From the NCBI GenBank assembly GCA_034231615.1, contig CM067310.1, positions 3,702,510 to 3,766,509 of the forward strand: 64,000 bases of DNA. The letters run 5' to 3'. Below the pieces are notes generated by a model. The model was given only the letters and a program-made list of their open reading frames with translations, did not search any database and had not been told where the DNA came from. Below are positions 38,390 through 50,583 of the stretch, piece after piece. Position 1 is the stretch's first letter. Each line of letters starts with the position of its first letter. Source of the DNA: Meghimatium bilineatum (Eukaryota; Mollusca; Gastropoda; Stylommatophora; Philomycidae). Both the position numbers and the translations under genes were made by a program.

Positions 38390-38650
38390 ACAACTGAACT
38401 ATATAAAAGGACCATCATGCCATCACTATGCTACCAATGTCAAACGTGGACACTAACAACAAAAGTCAGAAGAAAACTTGTTACAACAGTAATGACTTGT
38501 CTACGTTGAATCCTCGGAATAACAATAAGAGATAGGAATCAGAAACGAAAACATCAGAAGACTAACAAACACAATGCCAATCCTGAATTATATCAGAAGA
38601 CAACAGCTTTAGTGGTTTTCACATATTTCCTGACTACCATGAGACAGTAC
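38390..38650 (+). mobile_element. NL4 retrotransposon tail, decayed
   Basis: Plus-strand frames read YKRTIMPSLCYQCQTWTLTT, RRKLVTTVMTCLR, LGITIRDRN and then RLTNTMPILNY, the same region as 20441-21480 but without the 27-bp amplification. Confidence 0.6.
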
Positions 38651-38674
38651 CTTCAAAAAACATTACTAAATGTG

Positions 38675-38935
38675 TTCGTCCATCACAAGTCATGATGACC
38701 ATTTGTTACATCCACTTTCAAAAATTCAGTTAGAATTATATCCATGCCTAATAGTTCGTAGATGACAAATACGCCATATTAGAGCTGTAAATGTTTTTGT
38801 ACAGTTCAGGCATGGAATGACCAATCTGGAAGGATGTTGGTCTATCCGTGACTTTCTAGCTACTCTCTGCTGTTGTGCTGATGCATTTCTCCTGTTTTCA
38901 CAAGAAGATGCGCCCCTTTTGACTATACAGACACG
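38675..38935 (-). mobile_element. NL3 retrotransposon 3' tail with zinc-finger remnant
   Basis: The minus strand reads SRLVIPCLNCTKTFTALIWR and ICHLRTI, a decayed C-terminal finger, followed by the family 3' end. Homologous to 32880-33190. Confidence 0.65.
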
Positions 38936-39142
38936 ATGGATACAAAGCCAGGAGTGGACCATGCAAATGATGGATTACAGAAATAAAAGAGTCAACGAAA
39001 ACAAACATAGGGACCTATATAAAGCACACAAAAAGGCAATCCTCAGAGAACTCTTCTTCCCCTGACGCTACAATGCACAAAAATGGGTATAAAGCGAAAA
39101 GAAAAGGGGGAAAGGAAGACAAAAGCCATGCCACTCGTGGGG

Positions 39143-39216
39143 TTTTTTCTAATATAAATAACCAAATGTTCAAAGGGTGTCCGACAAAGTGGATGGTGCC
39201 ACAGTAACCTAATGAA
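39143..39216 (-). repeat. Dispersed repeat D5, copy 1
   Basis: Inverse match to 54976-55038 (CACCATCCACTTTGTCGGAC ACCCT..GACCATTTGGTTAT). Confidence 0.6.
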
Positions 39217-39274
39217 CAAATAGTCAAGCAAAACCACACAACCTCATCATTACTCATCTATCATTATCATATGC

Positions 39275-39420
39275 CATTCTGGTTGGCGTAGGTGACCATG
39301 GTTCTCTGTTCATAGTATTGTTATCAGGATCGTTGTTTACAAGCCTTGCTAGGTTGTCACACGAATATTTTCTCACGTCCCCATCTGTCTCTGTTCCCTT
39401 CAGTCTTGCCTGTTGTGACT
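39275..39420. repeat. Dispersed repeat D2, copy 3, diverged
   Basis: GGCGTAGGTGACCATGGTTCT and CCCCATCTGTCTCTGTTCCC align loosely with 25505 and 48845. Confidence 0.4.
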
Positions 39421-40660
39421 ATGTTCTTAAAACCTGCCTGTCTAATAAAGTGACAAAAGGGGTATTTTTCTTATCTTTTTCTTTTATTATTCTTGCACTC
39501 ATTATAAACATCCCAACTACATCTATAGTGCCTCTAATTTCTCACTTTCGGTTTGTTTATAATGAATGCACGCATTTTCTCTTTTACTAGATGCGTTGCC
39601 ATCCCTGCGTTATGGAGACGGAGCTTGATGAAATCTAGTCATCTATTTTGTTTTTATTTTGTTGTTTTCTGTTGTTTGTCTCTTGAAAAAGGTTCAATTT
39701 GAGCCGATACGTGGAGAATTGTCCTGTTTAGTTTTATTGTATGTTTTTTTATATATACTTTTTAAATATATTTTTATTAATAGGCAAGGTAAGTGTTTTA
39801 GTAACCTGTTTAATTCATTTTGCTTGACTATCGCCAAAATGGGGTTTTTTCTACTAGATCTGGAGTTTTTGTCGTCGTCGAGGTGATATGGTTCATTTAG
39901 TCAAATTTGCCGTAATCCTGTTTTTTTTAAAAATATAGTTATTTAACCAAAAGTCTAGCCACAATGTAAACCCTCTACACCCTTAACAATTTTCACACAA
40001 AAAATATCACCAAAAGCTGCATGGCAACGATGGAATCACGCACGAAATTCGGCTAATGACCTTTTTAATACTTCCCTGTGTAAATTTTACGGAAATTTAG
40101 TTATCTCCCTTTGATTATGTTAATGCCGTTGCTAACAACGCCTAATTGTGTGTGTGTGGGGGGGGGGGGGAGAGAAAGGGGTCACTGATTTATATAGCTG
40201 TACATAGCAAGATGTTGTCGCTAACATACAAACACAATGTGCATTAATAAACTGTTATAGTATCATATAACATAAGTAATTGTGTACAGATTCACTGCTA
40301 TACGCGTTATAGTTTTTAAGATAGACCCCTATTGTGATATAATATTTGCTATATAACAAACTTTGTCTTTAATAAAAATGAATTGCTAATTATTTATTTT
40401 GTACATTGCTATTTAGGCTTTACTAGCTACCTTTGTACTTTATCTATATTTGGTTTGGATTCATTCAAAATGAAGGTGACAGAATCATTTTACTTGATGT
40501 CTCAAATAATTATTTGATTTAAACGCCATGAATTGTGTGGACACCTTGGGGTATGTTGTTCTGCTAGTTTTACAGCAGTTTCGTTATTTGCCCATTTTGG
40601 TCCAGAAGATCCGATTTCAGCATACTTTTAATTTAGATGAGCTTCCTTGGTCTGCGAGTC
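39421..40660. other. No gene recognised
   Basis: About 1.2 kb of AT-rich DNA with a TGTGTGTGTGGGGGG tract near 40148. Short frames only. Confidence 0.4.
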
Positions 40661-40671
40661 TTTCGCCAAGC

Positions 40672-40795
40672 AACGAGAGTGTATATGTTATTTCTGTATG
40701 TCGGAAAAAGACGAGTGTATGTTATTTCTGTACGTCGGAAAACAACGAGAGTGTATATGTTATTTATGTACGTCGGAAAACAACGAGAATATACC
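40672..40795. repeat. Short tandem repeat, about 36-bp unit, 3-4 copies
   Basis: Unit GAGTGTATATGTTATTTCTG TACGTCGGAAAACAAC with one shortened copy. Confidence 0.85.
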
Positions 40796-40929
40796 TATTC
40801 TAAGCAATGATGGTTGATCGCCCTTGGACTTTAGTTAGTTATTCCTCTAGGGCCAATAAAGGCGGCACATAGGGTGGATGTCATTTATTTCTATGTCTCG
40901 CGTTTCATTGCAATTTGTTTTAGGTCTTC

Positions 40930-41690
40930 ATTATTTAGGCCTTGGAATTTACTACATGCAAAACATGTCCTTGGTGGAAGTTTTTGAGGAAACGGTAAGC
41001 GAAGATTTGGATTAGGATCAATTACGTCTATCTGGTACGAGGTTAGTTAACCTCTTGACTGTCTCAAGCCACTGTTCTCAAATGCATTCCATCTGTATTT
41101 TTTTAATGATCATGCTCATCGAGTCACTAAGGATGCAGACATGAGTTGCCCTCTATGTATCCATCCAGTTCGAAACCATGGTCACAGCCACAATTTCCAT
41201 AGTCATGCTGCTTGTAGTCACTGTAAATGCACCACTCTCCTCTTTGATGGTCTTCTACACAGACTGAGATATGAAGGCCCAAGCACTACGCACGTGCCTT
41301 AAAACCGAACCATTCGTGTATATAATCGTGTCCTTTATAATCTATAATCGTGGATTTCACGCTGATCAATATTTTCACCACAGACTTCACCGAATAAGGC
41401 ACCATTCTTGTAATTGTCTATTGAGAATTATTATCACTCGGATGAAGGTCTGGAAATTCACGGGAATACTTATCCATTCTGCATCAAGATGCCACACCTA
41501 CCAACACGAACACACTTTGTATGACTTTCTTCTTTTCAGTCTACCACCTTTCACTTTCAGAATGCAGTGGGTGTTCTTTGTTAACTGCAATTTGGAGGTA
41601 AGCTCATGCTCTGCATAACTGTAAACTGTTCTCAGATTGTCATTCTGTGAACGATACAGTTGAGACAATCCTGTTCTTTCATTGAAAAGT
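40930..41690 (-). mobile_element. NL7 retroelement fragment, second copy
   Basis: Diverged from 10346-11100: ACTGTTCTCAAATGCATTCC AT, CATGCTCATCGAGTCACTAA, CTCCATAGTCATGC-like block and AATGCAGTGGGTGTTCTTTG TTAACTG. All frames are broken. Confidence 0.55.
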
Positions 41691-41730
41691 GTCAACTAAG
41701 TTACCTTCTGTATGTCAAGAAAAATGAGCA

Positions 41731-42515
41731 ATCACTCATGGACTGCCGAAATCACAAGACGCAGTCACCATGAATGAGCAATTCACAAGACAAAGTCACC
41801 CATGGGCTATAAACATCACAAGACGCAGTCATCCATTGATGTACAAGTTACAGTCACTCATGGATGTACAAGACACAGTCACTCATGAATGTACAAGCCA
41901 CAAGACGCAGTCACCCAAGAATGTAGAAGTCACAAGATTCAGTCACTCAAGAATGTAGAAGTCACAAGATGCAGTCACTCATGAATGTACAAGTCACAAG
42001 ATGCAGTCACCTATGGACTGCAGAAGTCAGAAAATGCAGACACCATGGATGAACAAGTCATAAGACAAAGACCCCCATGGGCTATAGAAGTCACAAGACA
42101 CAGTCATCCATTGATGTACAAGTTACAGTCACTCATGGATGTACAAGACACAGTCACTCATGAATGTACAAGCCACAAGACGCAGTCACCCAAGAATGTA
42201 GAAGTCACAAGATGCAGTCACTCAAGAATGTAGAAGTCACAAGATGCAGTCACTCATAAATGTAGAAGTCACAAGATGCAGTCACTCATGAATGCAGATG
42301 TTACAAGATGCAGTCACTCATGAATGTAGAAGTCACAAGATGCAGTCACCCATGGATGTACAAGCAACAAGACGCAGTCACTCATGAATGCAGATGTCAC
42401 AAGATGCAGTCATTCAAGAATGTAGAAATCACAAGATGCAGTCACTCAAGAATGTAGAACTCACAAGATGCAGTCATTCAAGAATGTAGAAATCACAAGA
42501 TGCAGTCACTCATAG
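41731..42515. repeat. Minisatellite, about 32-bp unit, about 25 copies, with an internal block duplication
   Basis: Unit CACAAGATGCAGTCACTCAT GAATGTAGAAGT. Bases 41770-41960 recur at about 42045-42235, giving two near-identical frames (TRRSHPLMYKLQSLMDVQDT). Confidence 0.93.
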
Positions 42516-42801
42516 ATATAAACTCAATGAAAAACATAACATTAACATTTCACAACATGCAGTCAAAAGATAAATTGAGCAATGTATTTGATATATACAA
42601 ATGTAGAAATAATACTCTCTATCTCATGGCTTGAACATAAAAATAAACATATTTCACAACTTAATAAAATGTATGTGTACAAATATATCTTACTGGTATA
42701 CCTAAATAATAAACAATACTCAAAATTTAAAAAATAATAAATTATGAATACCTCAAATCAATACACTAAAGTGCGCTGTGATATTTGTCTTAATTCATTC
42801 T

Positions 42802-42947
42802 GTATTGGCAACATTGATTGTACAGTCATACTGGACAGTATTGGCAACATTGATTGTACAGTCATACTGGACAGTATTGGCAACATTGATTGTTCAGTCA
42901 TACTGGACAGTATTGGCAACATTGATTGTACAGTCATACTGGACAAT
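42802..42947. repeat. Minisatellite, 36-bp unit, 4 copies
   Basis: Unit TATTGGCAACATTGATTGTA CAGTCATACTGGACAG; open on both strands by chance. Confidence 0.93.
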
Positions 42948-43750
42948 CTCGCAATTTTCGTGCCGTCAGATCACACAAAGTGGTAAGTTGTACTGTTGTA
43001 CTGGCACATTTACAAATGCAGTCATGTTTGATTTTTAGCACAAAATACTACAATTCATTGACTAGTTTCTGAAAGAATATGCAACAATGTGAATTGTGAC
43101 ATCTTTTATATTTTCAACATTCAACCTCACAGATCATCCTACGTGTATGTGTGGATGTCTCACAGATGCTAGTATGGGCATTAAATGTCTAATAGCGTAG
43201 CAAATTATATCTTCGGAGTCTGTTGCTCAGTCACTCAATGTGGTGCAGCAATATCATCAGGTGCTTGCATCATCGAGAAGCATCAAACTTCGGAGGCACG
43301 GAGAAAATGCGCTGCCCGAAAAGACAGAACAGATACACATAGGTCCAATTCTGACCATACACGTCCCAAATGTGGCAGGGGAATCTATGTCAGGATTGAA
43401 CGTTTCAACTATCTCCGCACACACCAGAGAGATACAACAACACAGGTCACATGATGCAGTCATCACCACTGAAACGTCATCATCACCTTCGATGGCTGGC
43501 TATTAATTACTAGTGTAGCCACGTGCATTATCAGCGCAGTATTCGGAGTTCATAGTCAGCTAGTCTCACAAACTCAACTCGCTGAATTAGGTGGCTCAAA
43601 TATCCACTGTACTGGTAATATGACTAGATGTATTAGTGCCATCCACATTGTACTGGCAATACGATTGGATGTATTAGTGGCGCCTCAAACATTAATAAAT
43701 AGTTGAATAGCAATGTTTTGTAAAGGATACGATTCTATTATTATTTATAA
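42948..43750. other. No gene recognised
   Basis: Overlapping frames of 86-89 codons at 43185-43506 have no familiar motif. An imperfect duplication of TGTACTGGYAATAYGA lies at 43610-43680. Confidence 0.35.
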
Positions 43751-43751
43751 C

Positions 43752-43940
43752 CACACCTGTGTTTGTATGGGCACCACACATGTAAGTACGAACACACCTG
43801 TGTTTGTATGGGCACCACACGTTAGTACGAACACACCTGTGCTAGTACGAACACACCTGTGCTAGTACGAACACACCTGTGCTAGTACGAACACACCTGT
43901 GCTAGTACGAACACACCTGTGCTAGTACGAACACACCTGT
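43752..43940. repeat. Minisatellite, 20-bp unit, about 8 copies
   Basis: Unit ACACCTGTGCTAGTACGAAC; left units have GTTTGTATGGGCACCAC instead. Confidence 0.94.
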
Positions 43941-44254
43941 GCCTTGCTAACATAGATGTATACATAAATAGATGTGCATACAAAACACTGAGGAAGAACT
44001 TAAAGCACTCAACTGCTTCACCAACCCGGGCAGCATCCTGAGAATATCTCTCACGGAGATAAACAAATAGTGATGTTTGTGCCACATGTGGATGACTGCA
44101 CATAAATGTATGTGACAGAAGGGGAATAACAACTACCACCAAACAGCATTAATACCATCATTACCTTATACCTGTAAAACATTGACAGTATGCGTTAGGC
44201 ACGCTTGGAGACTTAACCATTTCTACTAGAGCTGCCGTTGTAAGATACTCAACC

Positions 44255-44460
44255 ACCATTGGTGGCATACACTATCAGTGAAATACTGATGAAATCTAAA
44301 TCTTTAAGCATACACACGACGCTTGATTGTTATCAGGCAGGTTATCTGGATCGCATGAAAGACCGTCTCTCAACAAAAAAAACAACTGCTATATGGAGAA
44401 CTCCAAATAGACCCCAGAAAGACCACAGGACAGAAGAGGCATTTTAAAGACACAAAATAT
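44255..44460 (+). mobile_element. NL3 retrotransposon fragment, strongly decayed
   Basis: KSKSLSIHTTLD, AGYLDRMKDRLSTKK and RPQKDHRTEEAF align with [26 protein letters not shown] and [11 protein letters not shown] of the copy at 57433. Confidence 0.5.
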
Positions 44461-44468
44461 TACTAATA

Positions 44469-44614
44469 CAGAAGTTGGAGGTGTCTGGCCAATAGCAATA
44501 AAATGGCAACACAACGCATTTCCTTTATATGGACTACATTCCGCTGAGAATCTTGTAGGATAATTGCCCTGCTATAAGAGATTTCCGGTGGGATTGTGAG
44601 AACGAACAGGGAAA
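44469..44614 (+). mobile_element. SINE-A copy, diverged
   Basis: GGCCAATAGCAATAAAATGG CAACACAACGCATTTCC, then GGACTACATTCCGCTGAGAA TC and GTGAGAACGAAC. Confidence 0.75.
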
Positions 44615-44837
44615 AAACATCACTGACTTCTTTCAACATAAGACATTACTCATAGGAAAGTCTTGTACATGGCAGATCTGAGTAGAGTTGTAGTATCAGG
44701 AGTGATGAAGCTGCTGCAGAGAAACACAGAAGAGCTACTGCTCAACAAACTATTTCTAGAAGAAAGGCAATAGCTGCTCAATGTCTCACTGACCCCTTCC
44801 ACACTTCATCAGAGTTTTCAAGAACATTCCAGACATA

Positions 44838-45723
44838 CGAGGCGTGTTCAAATGAAAACGGGACTTGTTACACCACGCGTGATAGAGCGCACTGATATTG
44901 ATGACATTTTGCACTAGTAATGAGTATCCAATAATTTACATACAGTCACGTGTTCATCTTCCCAGCATGCATATGTGCTGCAGAAGACTGTTAACAATAT
45001 GGCGGGTGTGATTCCGAACCCGTCCAAAGTGAATCAGCGTGCTGTGATCCAGTTTCTTTCATTTGAAGGATGTCAAGCAGTAGACATTCATCGGAGAATG
45101 AAGGCAGCATATGGTGACAAATGTTTGTCGAGGACCAGAGTGATGGAGTGGGTGCGTATGTTTAAAGACGGACGTGAGTTAACGGCAGATCTTGCACGGC
45201 CAGGTCAGGCGCATATTGTTGCAACAGAAGAAGACACTTTAGACAAGCTGCATAAGGCCATCAAGGCTAAGCGACCAGGCAGACTTTCTCAAGGTGTGAT
45301 TCTTCTCCACGACAACGCTCGTCCGCACATCGCAAAAATTGTGCAGGAAACATTGGCAAAGAAGAATTGGGAAGTTCTTCATCACCCAGCCTATAGTCCC
45401 GATTTATCCCCGTGTGATTTCCATTTGTTCGGACCGTTGAAGAAAGCACTAAAGGGACAGCGATTCAACAGCGACGCAGACGTGAAGACAGCGGTGACCA
45501 CATGGTTCAGAGAACAGCCACGCAACTTTTTCTCGGACGGCATTCGACGTCTACCTAAACAGTGGGATGCTTGCCTAAATGCATACGGAGATTTTTTCTG
45601 ATGAACCCAGGTGCATTCTTATTCACAAGTGGTTGCTTTGTTCAATTCCGTTGAAAATATTAAATTGCGTATGATACTTTTTAAATAAATCCACAAGTCC
45701 CGTTTTCATTTGAACACGCCTCG
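44838..45723 (+). mobile_element. Internally deleted mariner with perfect 31-bp terminal inverted repeats
   Basis: CGAGGCGTGTTCAAATGAAA A... at 44838-44868 and its exact inverse at 45693-45723, flanked by TA on both sides (44836-44837, 45724-45725), the Tc1/mariner target. 886 bp against about 1.3 kb for a full element. The interior is one open frame (see 44975). Confidence 0.95.
44975..45601 (+). CDS. Mariner transposase, internally deleted but open (208 codons)
   Basis: The N-terminus (VNQRAVIQFLSFEGCQAVDI ... LSRTRVMEWVRMFKDGRE) is the first helix-turn-helix of mariner/SETMAR transposases. It then passes from ATEEDTLDKLHKAIKAKRP straight to VILLHDNARPHIA (second catalytic Asp) and YSPDLSPCDFHLFGPLKKAL (third Asp), ending in a normal C-terminus. 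The centre, with the second helix-turn-helix, linker and first catalytic Asp, is missing (about 130-140 residues by comparison with usual length). It cannot cut DNA but may bind the element ends. The ATG of MAGVIPN (44999) is the likelier true start. Confidence 0.9.
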   Translation: MLQKTVNNMAGVIPNPSKVNQRAVIQFLSFEGCQAVDIHRRMKAAYGDKCLSRTRVMEWVRMFKDGRELTADLARPGQAHIVATEEDTLDKLHKAIKAKRPGRLSQGVILLHDNARPHIAKIVQETLAKKNWEVLHHPAYSPDLSPCDFHLFGPLKKALKGQRFNSDADVKTAVTTWFREQPRNFFSDGIRRLPKQWDACLNAYGDFF

Positions 45724-45906
45724 TATATAGGACTTATTAATCACGTCCGGGCACATATAGTCGCCTCAGACGAACAAACAACATTTTAGTAAGGGAACAA
45801 GATGTGTTCCAATAAAGGCTCCATACACGTGCTAGTATGGCATCTAAAATGTGAATATTGTAACCCACCTGTCCAGGAAGGAAGCACATGCAATATTATC
45901 TTCTAG

Positions 45907-46316
45907 TCAAACACATAAAACAAAGACTGTTTCCTGGAATGTAAAATAACAAGAACATGGACATCCTGACAACAAATCAATTCTCCTCAACAATCGACTA
46001 GCTACCACAACACTCTCTAAGCAAGCAGGTTCACATGATATACCCAATATAAGAGAGGACATTATTGTAATCATGCAGAAACAATAACATGCTATACTAA
46101 ACAAAACATGAGCTCTCGAAACAAGGAAGCACTATGTAAACAAAACATGATGACAGATTAAACAATTCTGTCCATCTCCATTATTCTATCAATGAATACA
46201 TACTGGTGTATACGTATTCCCTTCTGGGATCTCCTTGGTAAGTATTCACAATATTTAAAACAATACTTCAAAGATGATAGCCTGTTGTGCTACAGTTAAA
46301 ATCAGGCCAGTGTACT
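45907..46316. other. No gene recognised
   Basis: AT-rich DNA between the mariner and a SINE-A; only short frames. Confidence 0.35.
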
Positions 46317-46317
46317 T

Positions 46318-46477
46318 TCTTCTTCTTCAGCGTTCATTCTCAAACTCCCACTGGATTTCTCTTGCAACAGGACAATGATCCTACAAGATTTCCAGTTGAA
46401 TGTAGTCCAGAGAATGGAAATGCGTTGTGTTGCCGTTTTATTTGCACCAATGGTCCAACACATCCGTCTTCGGCGGC
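46318..46477 (-). mobile_element. SINE-A copy with 12-bp target duplication
   Basis: TTCTTCTTCTTCAGCGTTCA TTC to CATCCGTCTTCGGCGGC; AGGCCAGTGTAC flanks both ends (about 46304-46315 and 46480-46491). Confidence 0.9.
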
Positions 46478-46604
46478 AAGGCCAGTGTACAATTTCAAAT
46501 TGACAATGAGGGACTCCAAATTTCATACGATTGCTTGCCTGGACAGGTTTAATGGAGAAAGTGAATTGCCCATATACACTAACCCCCCTCTCGACTCTGT
46601 TGAT

Positions 46605-46755
46605 TAGCTCCATGGGAAAGGCAATGCTAATACACTTGGAAACAAGCAGAACTGCAGGAGATACCAAAAAATGGTATAATATATCATAGACTTCCTTAGG
46701 GTCTCCACTTTCTGTAGGAGTTGACTCCCTTAGCCTAAAGCGCTCCAAGCTAACC
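46605..46755. repeat. Dispersed repeat D4, copy 1
   Basis: Shares ATGGGAAAG, AAGCAGAAC.G.AGG, GGGTCTCCACTTTC and GAGTTGACTCCCTTAGCC with 53820-53965. Confidence 0.55.
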
Positions 46756-47032
46756 TGTGTAGGTACAAGATAATACATACAGGGCCCCCCCCCCCAAAAA
46801 AAACACACTACTTTAATAAAATATGAAAATATACAAGGTTTGTGCATGTACGCAGACATGATTCCTGTCAAAAAACAATCCTTAATAGATAACAACATCA
46901 CTATGTGTTATTTGTTATTGCTGATGTTCTGAAGTTCTAGAAACTACATCACAAAACTCAAAGCTTTTATGACAAGTACATAACATAAGATGTATTTAGT
47001 CATTAATGAAGTCCTTGTTCTAAATGACAACA

Positions 47033-47132
47033 TAACTTGATACTAAATGACAGCATAACTTGATACTAAATGACAGCATAACTTGATACTAAATGACAGC
47101 ATAACTTGATACTAAATGACAGCATAACTTGA
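47033..47132. repeat. Minisatellite, 23-bp unit, 4-5 copies
   Basis: Unit AACTTGATACTAAATGACAG CAT, followed by an (AC)n run. Confidence 0.93.
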
Positions 47133-47548
47133 TAACGCACACACACACACACAAATTGCCATTTTCATGAACACTCCAGTCTCACATGCCAAAACTGTCA
47201 ACAGAGGGTCTGTGTGTCTCACCAGTGGTCCATTAAACCAGCCACCACACAACAGCAGAGTCCTAGTAGATATGCCTATATACAGTGGAATCCCTCTATA
47301 GAGCATCCTTTTATAACAAATTTCCTTTCATAAAAAATTTCCCTATAAACACTTTTCAAAATCACCACTTATATTTGTTCTCTATTGTTTGTATCTCCTG
47401 ATGTATATTGTGAATGAAGGTAAATTATGTGCATTTAATATTTCATTGGTCATGACCAAGTTGTTATAATGGGATTTAAGAGAGGTTTTGTTTGTGTGGA
47501 AGGCTATAGCATTTCATCTATACAATTATATTTTTCATGTTGTATATC

Positions 47549-47824
47549 TTCTTCTTCTGCGTTCGTTCTCAAACTCCTGCAGATTAGCAGAATGTAGTCC
47601 GGAGAACGGAATGCGTAGTGTCATGGTTTACAGCATAGCTGCGATATCTGCGTCTTCGGCCTGACACATCCGACTTCGGTATGGCTTTGGGTCACTGACC
47701 ATATATGGGATGGGACAGCCAACTCCATCCCATAGCCTCCTTTGTCGCCTTTTACGACATGCATGGAAGGTAAACAATGTTGCTATTCTTTTCTCTCCTT
47801 TCGGCACCGGCAACACACGGGCGA
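47549..47824 (-). mobile_element. SINE-B copy
   Basis: From CTTCTTCTGCGTTCGTTCTC to CCGGCAACACACGGGCG; keeps the body but not the tRNA head. Confidence 0.88.
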
Positions 47825-47842
47825 TGTTGTATATCCAACACA

Positions 47843-48270
47843 AGTTCAGTGGACCTGATGTTCTCTTTGATCAATTAGAGCTGACACTGTGGAAAACAAT
47901 ATAACTCAGTGGTCCTTATGGTCCCTATGAGCAACTAGAACTTACACTATGGAAAACAATATAACTCAGTGGTCCTGATGGTCCCTATGAGCAACTAGAA
48001 CTTACACTATGGAAAACAATATAACTCAGTGGTCCTGATGGTCCCTATGAGCAACTAGAACTTACACTATGGAAAACAATATAACTCAGTGGTCCTGATG
48101 GTCCCTATGAGCAACTAGAACTTACACTATGGAAAACAATATAACTCAGTGGTCCTGATGGTCCCTATGAGCAACTAGAACTTACACTATGGAAAACAAT
48201 ATAACTCAGTGGCCCTGGTGTTCCCTTTGATCAATTAGAACTGAAACTGTGGAAAACAATATAACTCAGT
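47843..48270. repeat. Minisatellite, 60-bp unit, 7 copies
   Basis: Unit AACTCAGTGGTCCTGATGGT CCCTATGAGCAACTAGAACT TACACTATGGAAAACAATAT. The first and last units share TTTGATCAATTAGA, unlike the middle five. Confidence 0.95.
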
Positions 48271-48844
48271 GGATCAGCTACCAGACGGTGGAGTTTTATT
48301 ACTGAAACCTTATTTATGACCCATCTATACAGTTCTCTGTCCTATGTGCTAATAGGCATGCACCATCTGTGGTTTGGAGAGAACCAGAGATGTACTGCAC
48401 AGCAGTGGGGAGACTAACTGCAGTTTCTTATGACTGAGGCCCATCACAAAGACAGTGACTCAGGATGTGACAAGTCATTTGCTTTGAACAGTTGGTTTAC
48501 ATGTCTGCAGCCATAGAAAAGTTTGGCATAACAAGTAGTCAATTGATGGCAGGGAATGAGCACATGTAATCCTATCTTGGCCGTAATAACTTGGAGTAGT
48601 GCATAGTTTCCTGGTGGTGTGACATTGCCGGTCTCTGATGGGTAGAAAATCCAGACATCACACCACAAGTGGGCAAAGGGCGTGAGCCTATGGGAAACTT
48701 GACCAACAACTAGCCAACCACATGATAAAAATGTGTTTAGGCATATTGAAGTCAAATGTGTCCAGCAGAATCACTACCAATAACAAATGTCAATATTTCC
48801 TCATCCATAAAAAACACTAGAAGGTTTGTTTAATGGTTGCATTC
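48271..48844. other. No gene recognised
   Basis: Contains an inverted D6-like segment near 48668-48720 (GGGCGTGAGCCTATGGGAAA). Confidence 0.35.
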
Positions 48845-49025
48845 ATTCAATCAATCAAGTGCCATGCGGAGTGGCATAGGTGATCATGTTTCTTGTGGTG
48901 TTAATAAGTTCAGTTGGTGACATCTTTTTGTGCCACAGTGACAACCCATCCAGAAATTTCTCTCTTTGTCTTCCTGTCTCTTCTCCCCTTTATCTTTCCA
49001 GTGGATACTAAATTTTCACACTTTG
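48845..49025. repeat. Dispersed repeat D2, copy 2
   Basis: Best match to 25505-25735. Confidence 0.6.
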
Positions 49026-49677
49026 CTACCAATGTCAAACATGGTCTCTAATAGTATTGCAGCAGAAGACAATCTTTACATGAGACATTTGTGTGTTTTA
49101 TTGAGTTTTCCTAGTGTTTTATGTGTTAAAATATTAAGATAACGATTGTTTATTAATGAAACAACAAATACAATTGGTCTAGATAATTTATCAGGGTTAC
49201 CAGATATCGGCAATAAATACAATCATGCCATATGTCGGCGTAGACCTAATTATAGAATGCCGACGTCGTATGTGATATGTATATATTTAATTCATTTGTT
49301 CAGTTCATATTATGCTTGTTTGACTATAGAAAAACATATATACAACAGGCATAGATAGAAATTTAGGATAATTCTATCAGTATTGCCACACATTACTCAA
49401 GTATTAGATGTATCATGAAATTATTTTTGCAACTTTTAAAGTTGTGGTTTTGTTAATTCACAGATTGCTTACAACTTTCATACAGCAAAAAAAAAAAAAC
49501 CCACAATTATATGCATTATTCACTTCTTTATTTTCATGTACAAAAATTATTTAAAAATCTATAAAAATAAAAATATTATTAAATTTACCAAACACTCACC
49601 AAAAATAATGCACATTGTCAAAAAAATAGCCATGCTCAGAAGAAAAATTGTGCCATTTTAATTCAGGGTGCTAAAGG

Positions 49678-49922
49678 TTAAAAGAAATAAAGATTAAACA
49701 AATAAAGTATTTGGGATATATTAAAAGACGTGACACCATGTTGAAGACACTTTACTTGAGGGTAGAGTCAAGGAGAGATGAGCAAGAGGTAGGCATAGAT
49801 ACAAGTGAGAGAAAAATATCAAGAGGACAGGATACAGTCTAGCAGAGTGCACCACCAAAGTAACTGACAGATGATGTTGGAGGTCCGTGGCAGCCAACCG
49901 TCATTGCGAAGGCTGATGATGA
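49678..49922 (+). mobile_element. NL2 non-LTR retrotransposon 3' fragment
   Basis: AAAGAAATAAAGATTAAACA AATAAAGTA, TTAAAAGACGTGACACCATG TTGAAGAC, CAGGATACAGTCTAGCAGAG TGCACCACC and a final GATGATGATG. Frames are broken. Confidence 0.75.
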
Positions 49923-50583
49923 TGCCAATATTAATTGGACACTCGTAAAAGCAAATTTACAATATGAAATGAGAAATCATCAACAGAGAAAAATGACAAA
50001 AAACAATTTAGCCACAAGTCAATACTGTCTTCTTCAGGTAACATATTCTTTCCAGAACATAATCTTCTTTACGGATCTTCTGATTATTCTGTGCGAGTTG
50101 ACCTGCCGTAGCTAGGGGCATATTTAAACAATCTGAGATGTCTCTTATCCGTCATCATCGTGTGTTGCTCTTACCCATGCTACCAGCAACCATACCTTCC
50201 ATTATTAATTTTTCCATGCTGTTATGTCTCTTTATATAGCCAAATAAATCTAAGCTTTTTTATTATAATGTCGTTTAAGAGTCGACCCTCGTAAACGTAT
50301 AATGTTCTTAACACTTCCTATTTGTCTTTTTCTCTATCCATGGTATTTTCAAGAATTTTTTTCTGTAGCATCTCATTTCAGAGGTAGCTATTATCTTTGC
50401 TACTGATATATTAAGTAACCAAGTTTCAGAGCTATAAATTGCAACTGGAAATACAATTGATGGCATATCCTATTCAGGACATAGTCATCAACCCAGCATT
50501 TTTTGGTTGTAGTGATTTTATAGGCAATATAAATATATTCAGTAGTTTGCCATTGCTTTCTGAATGTCCGGATGCTCAAATAC

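Noticed and set aside
45267-45449. Minus-strand frame inside the mariner
   Set aside because: Shadow of the transposase coding strand.
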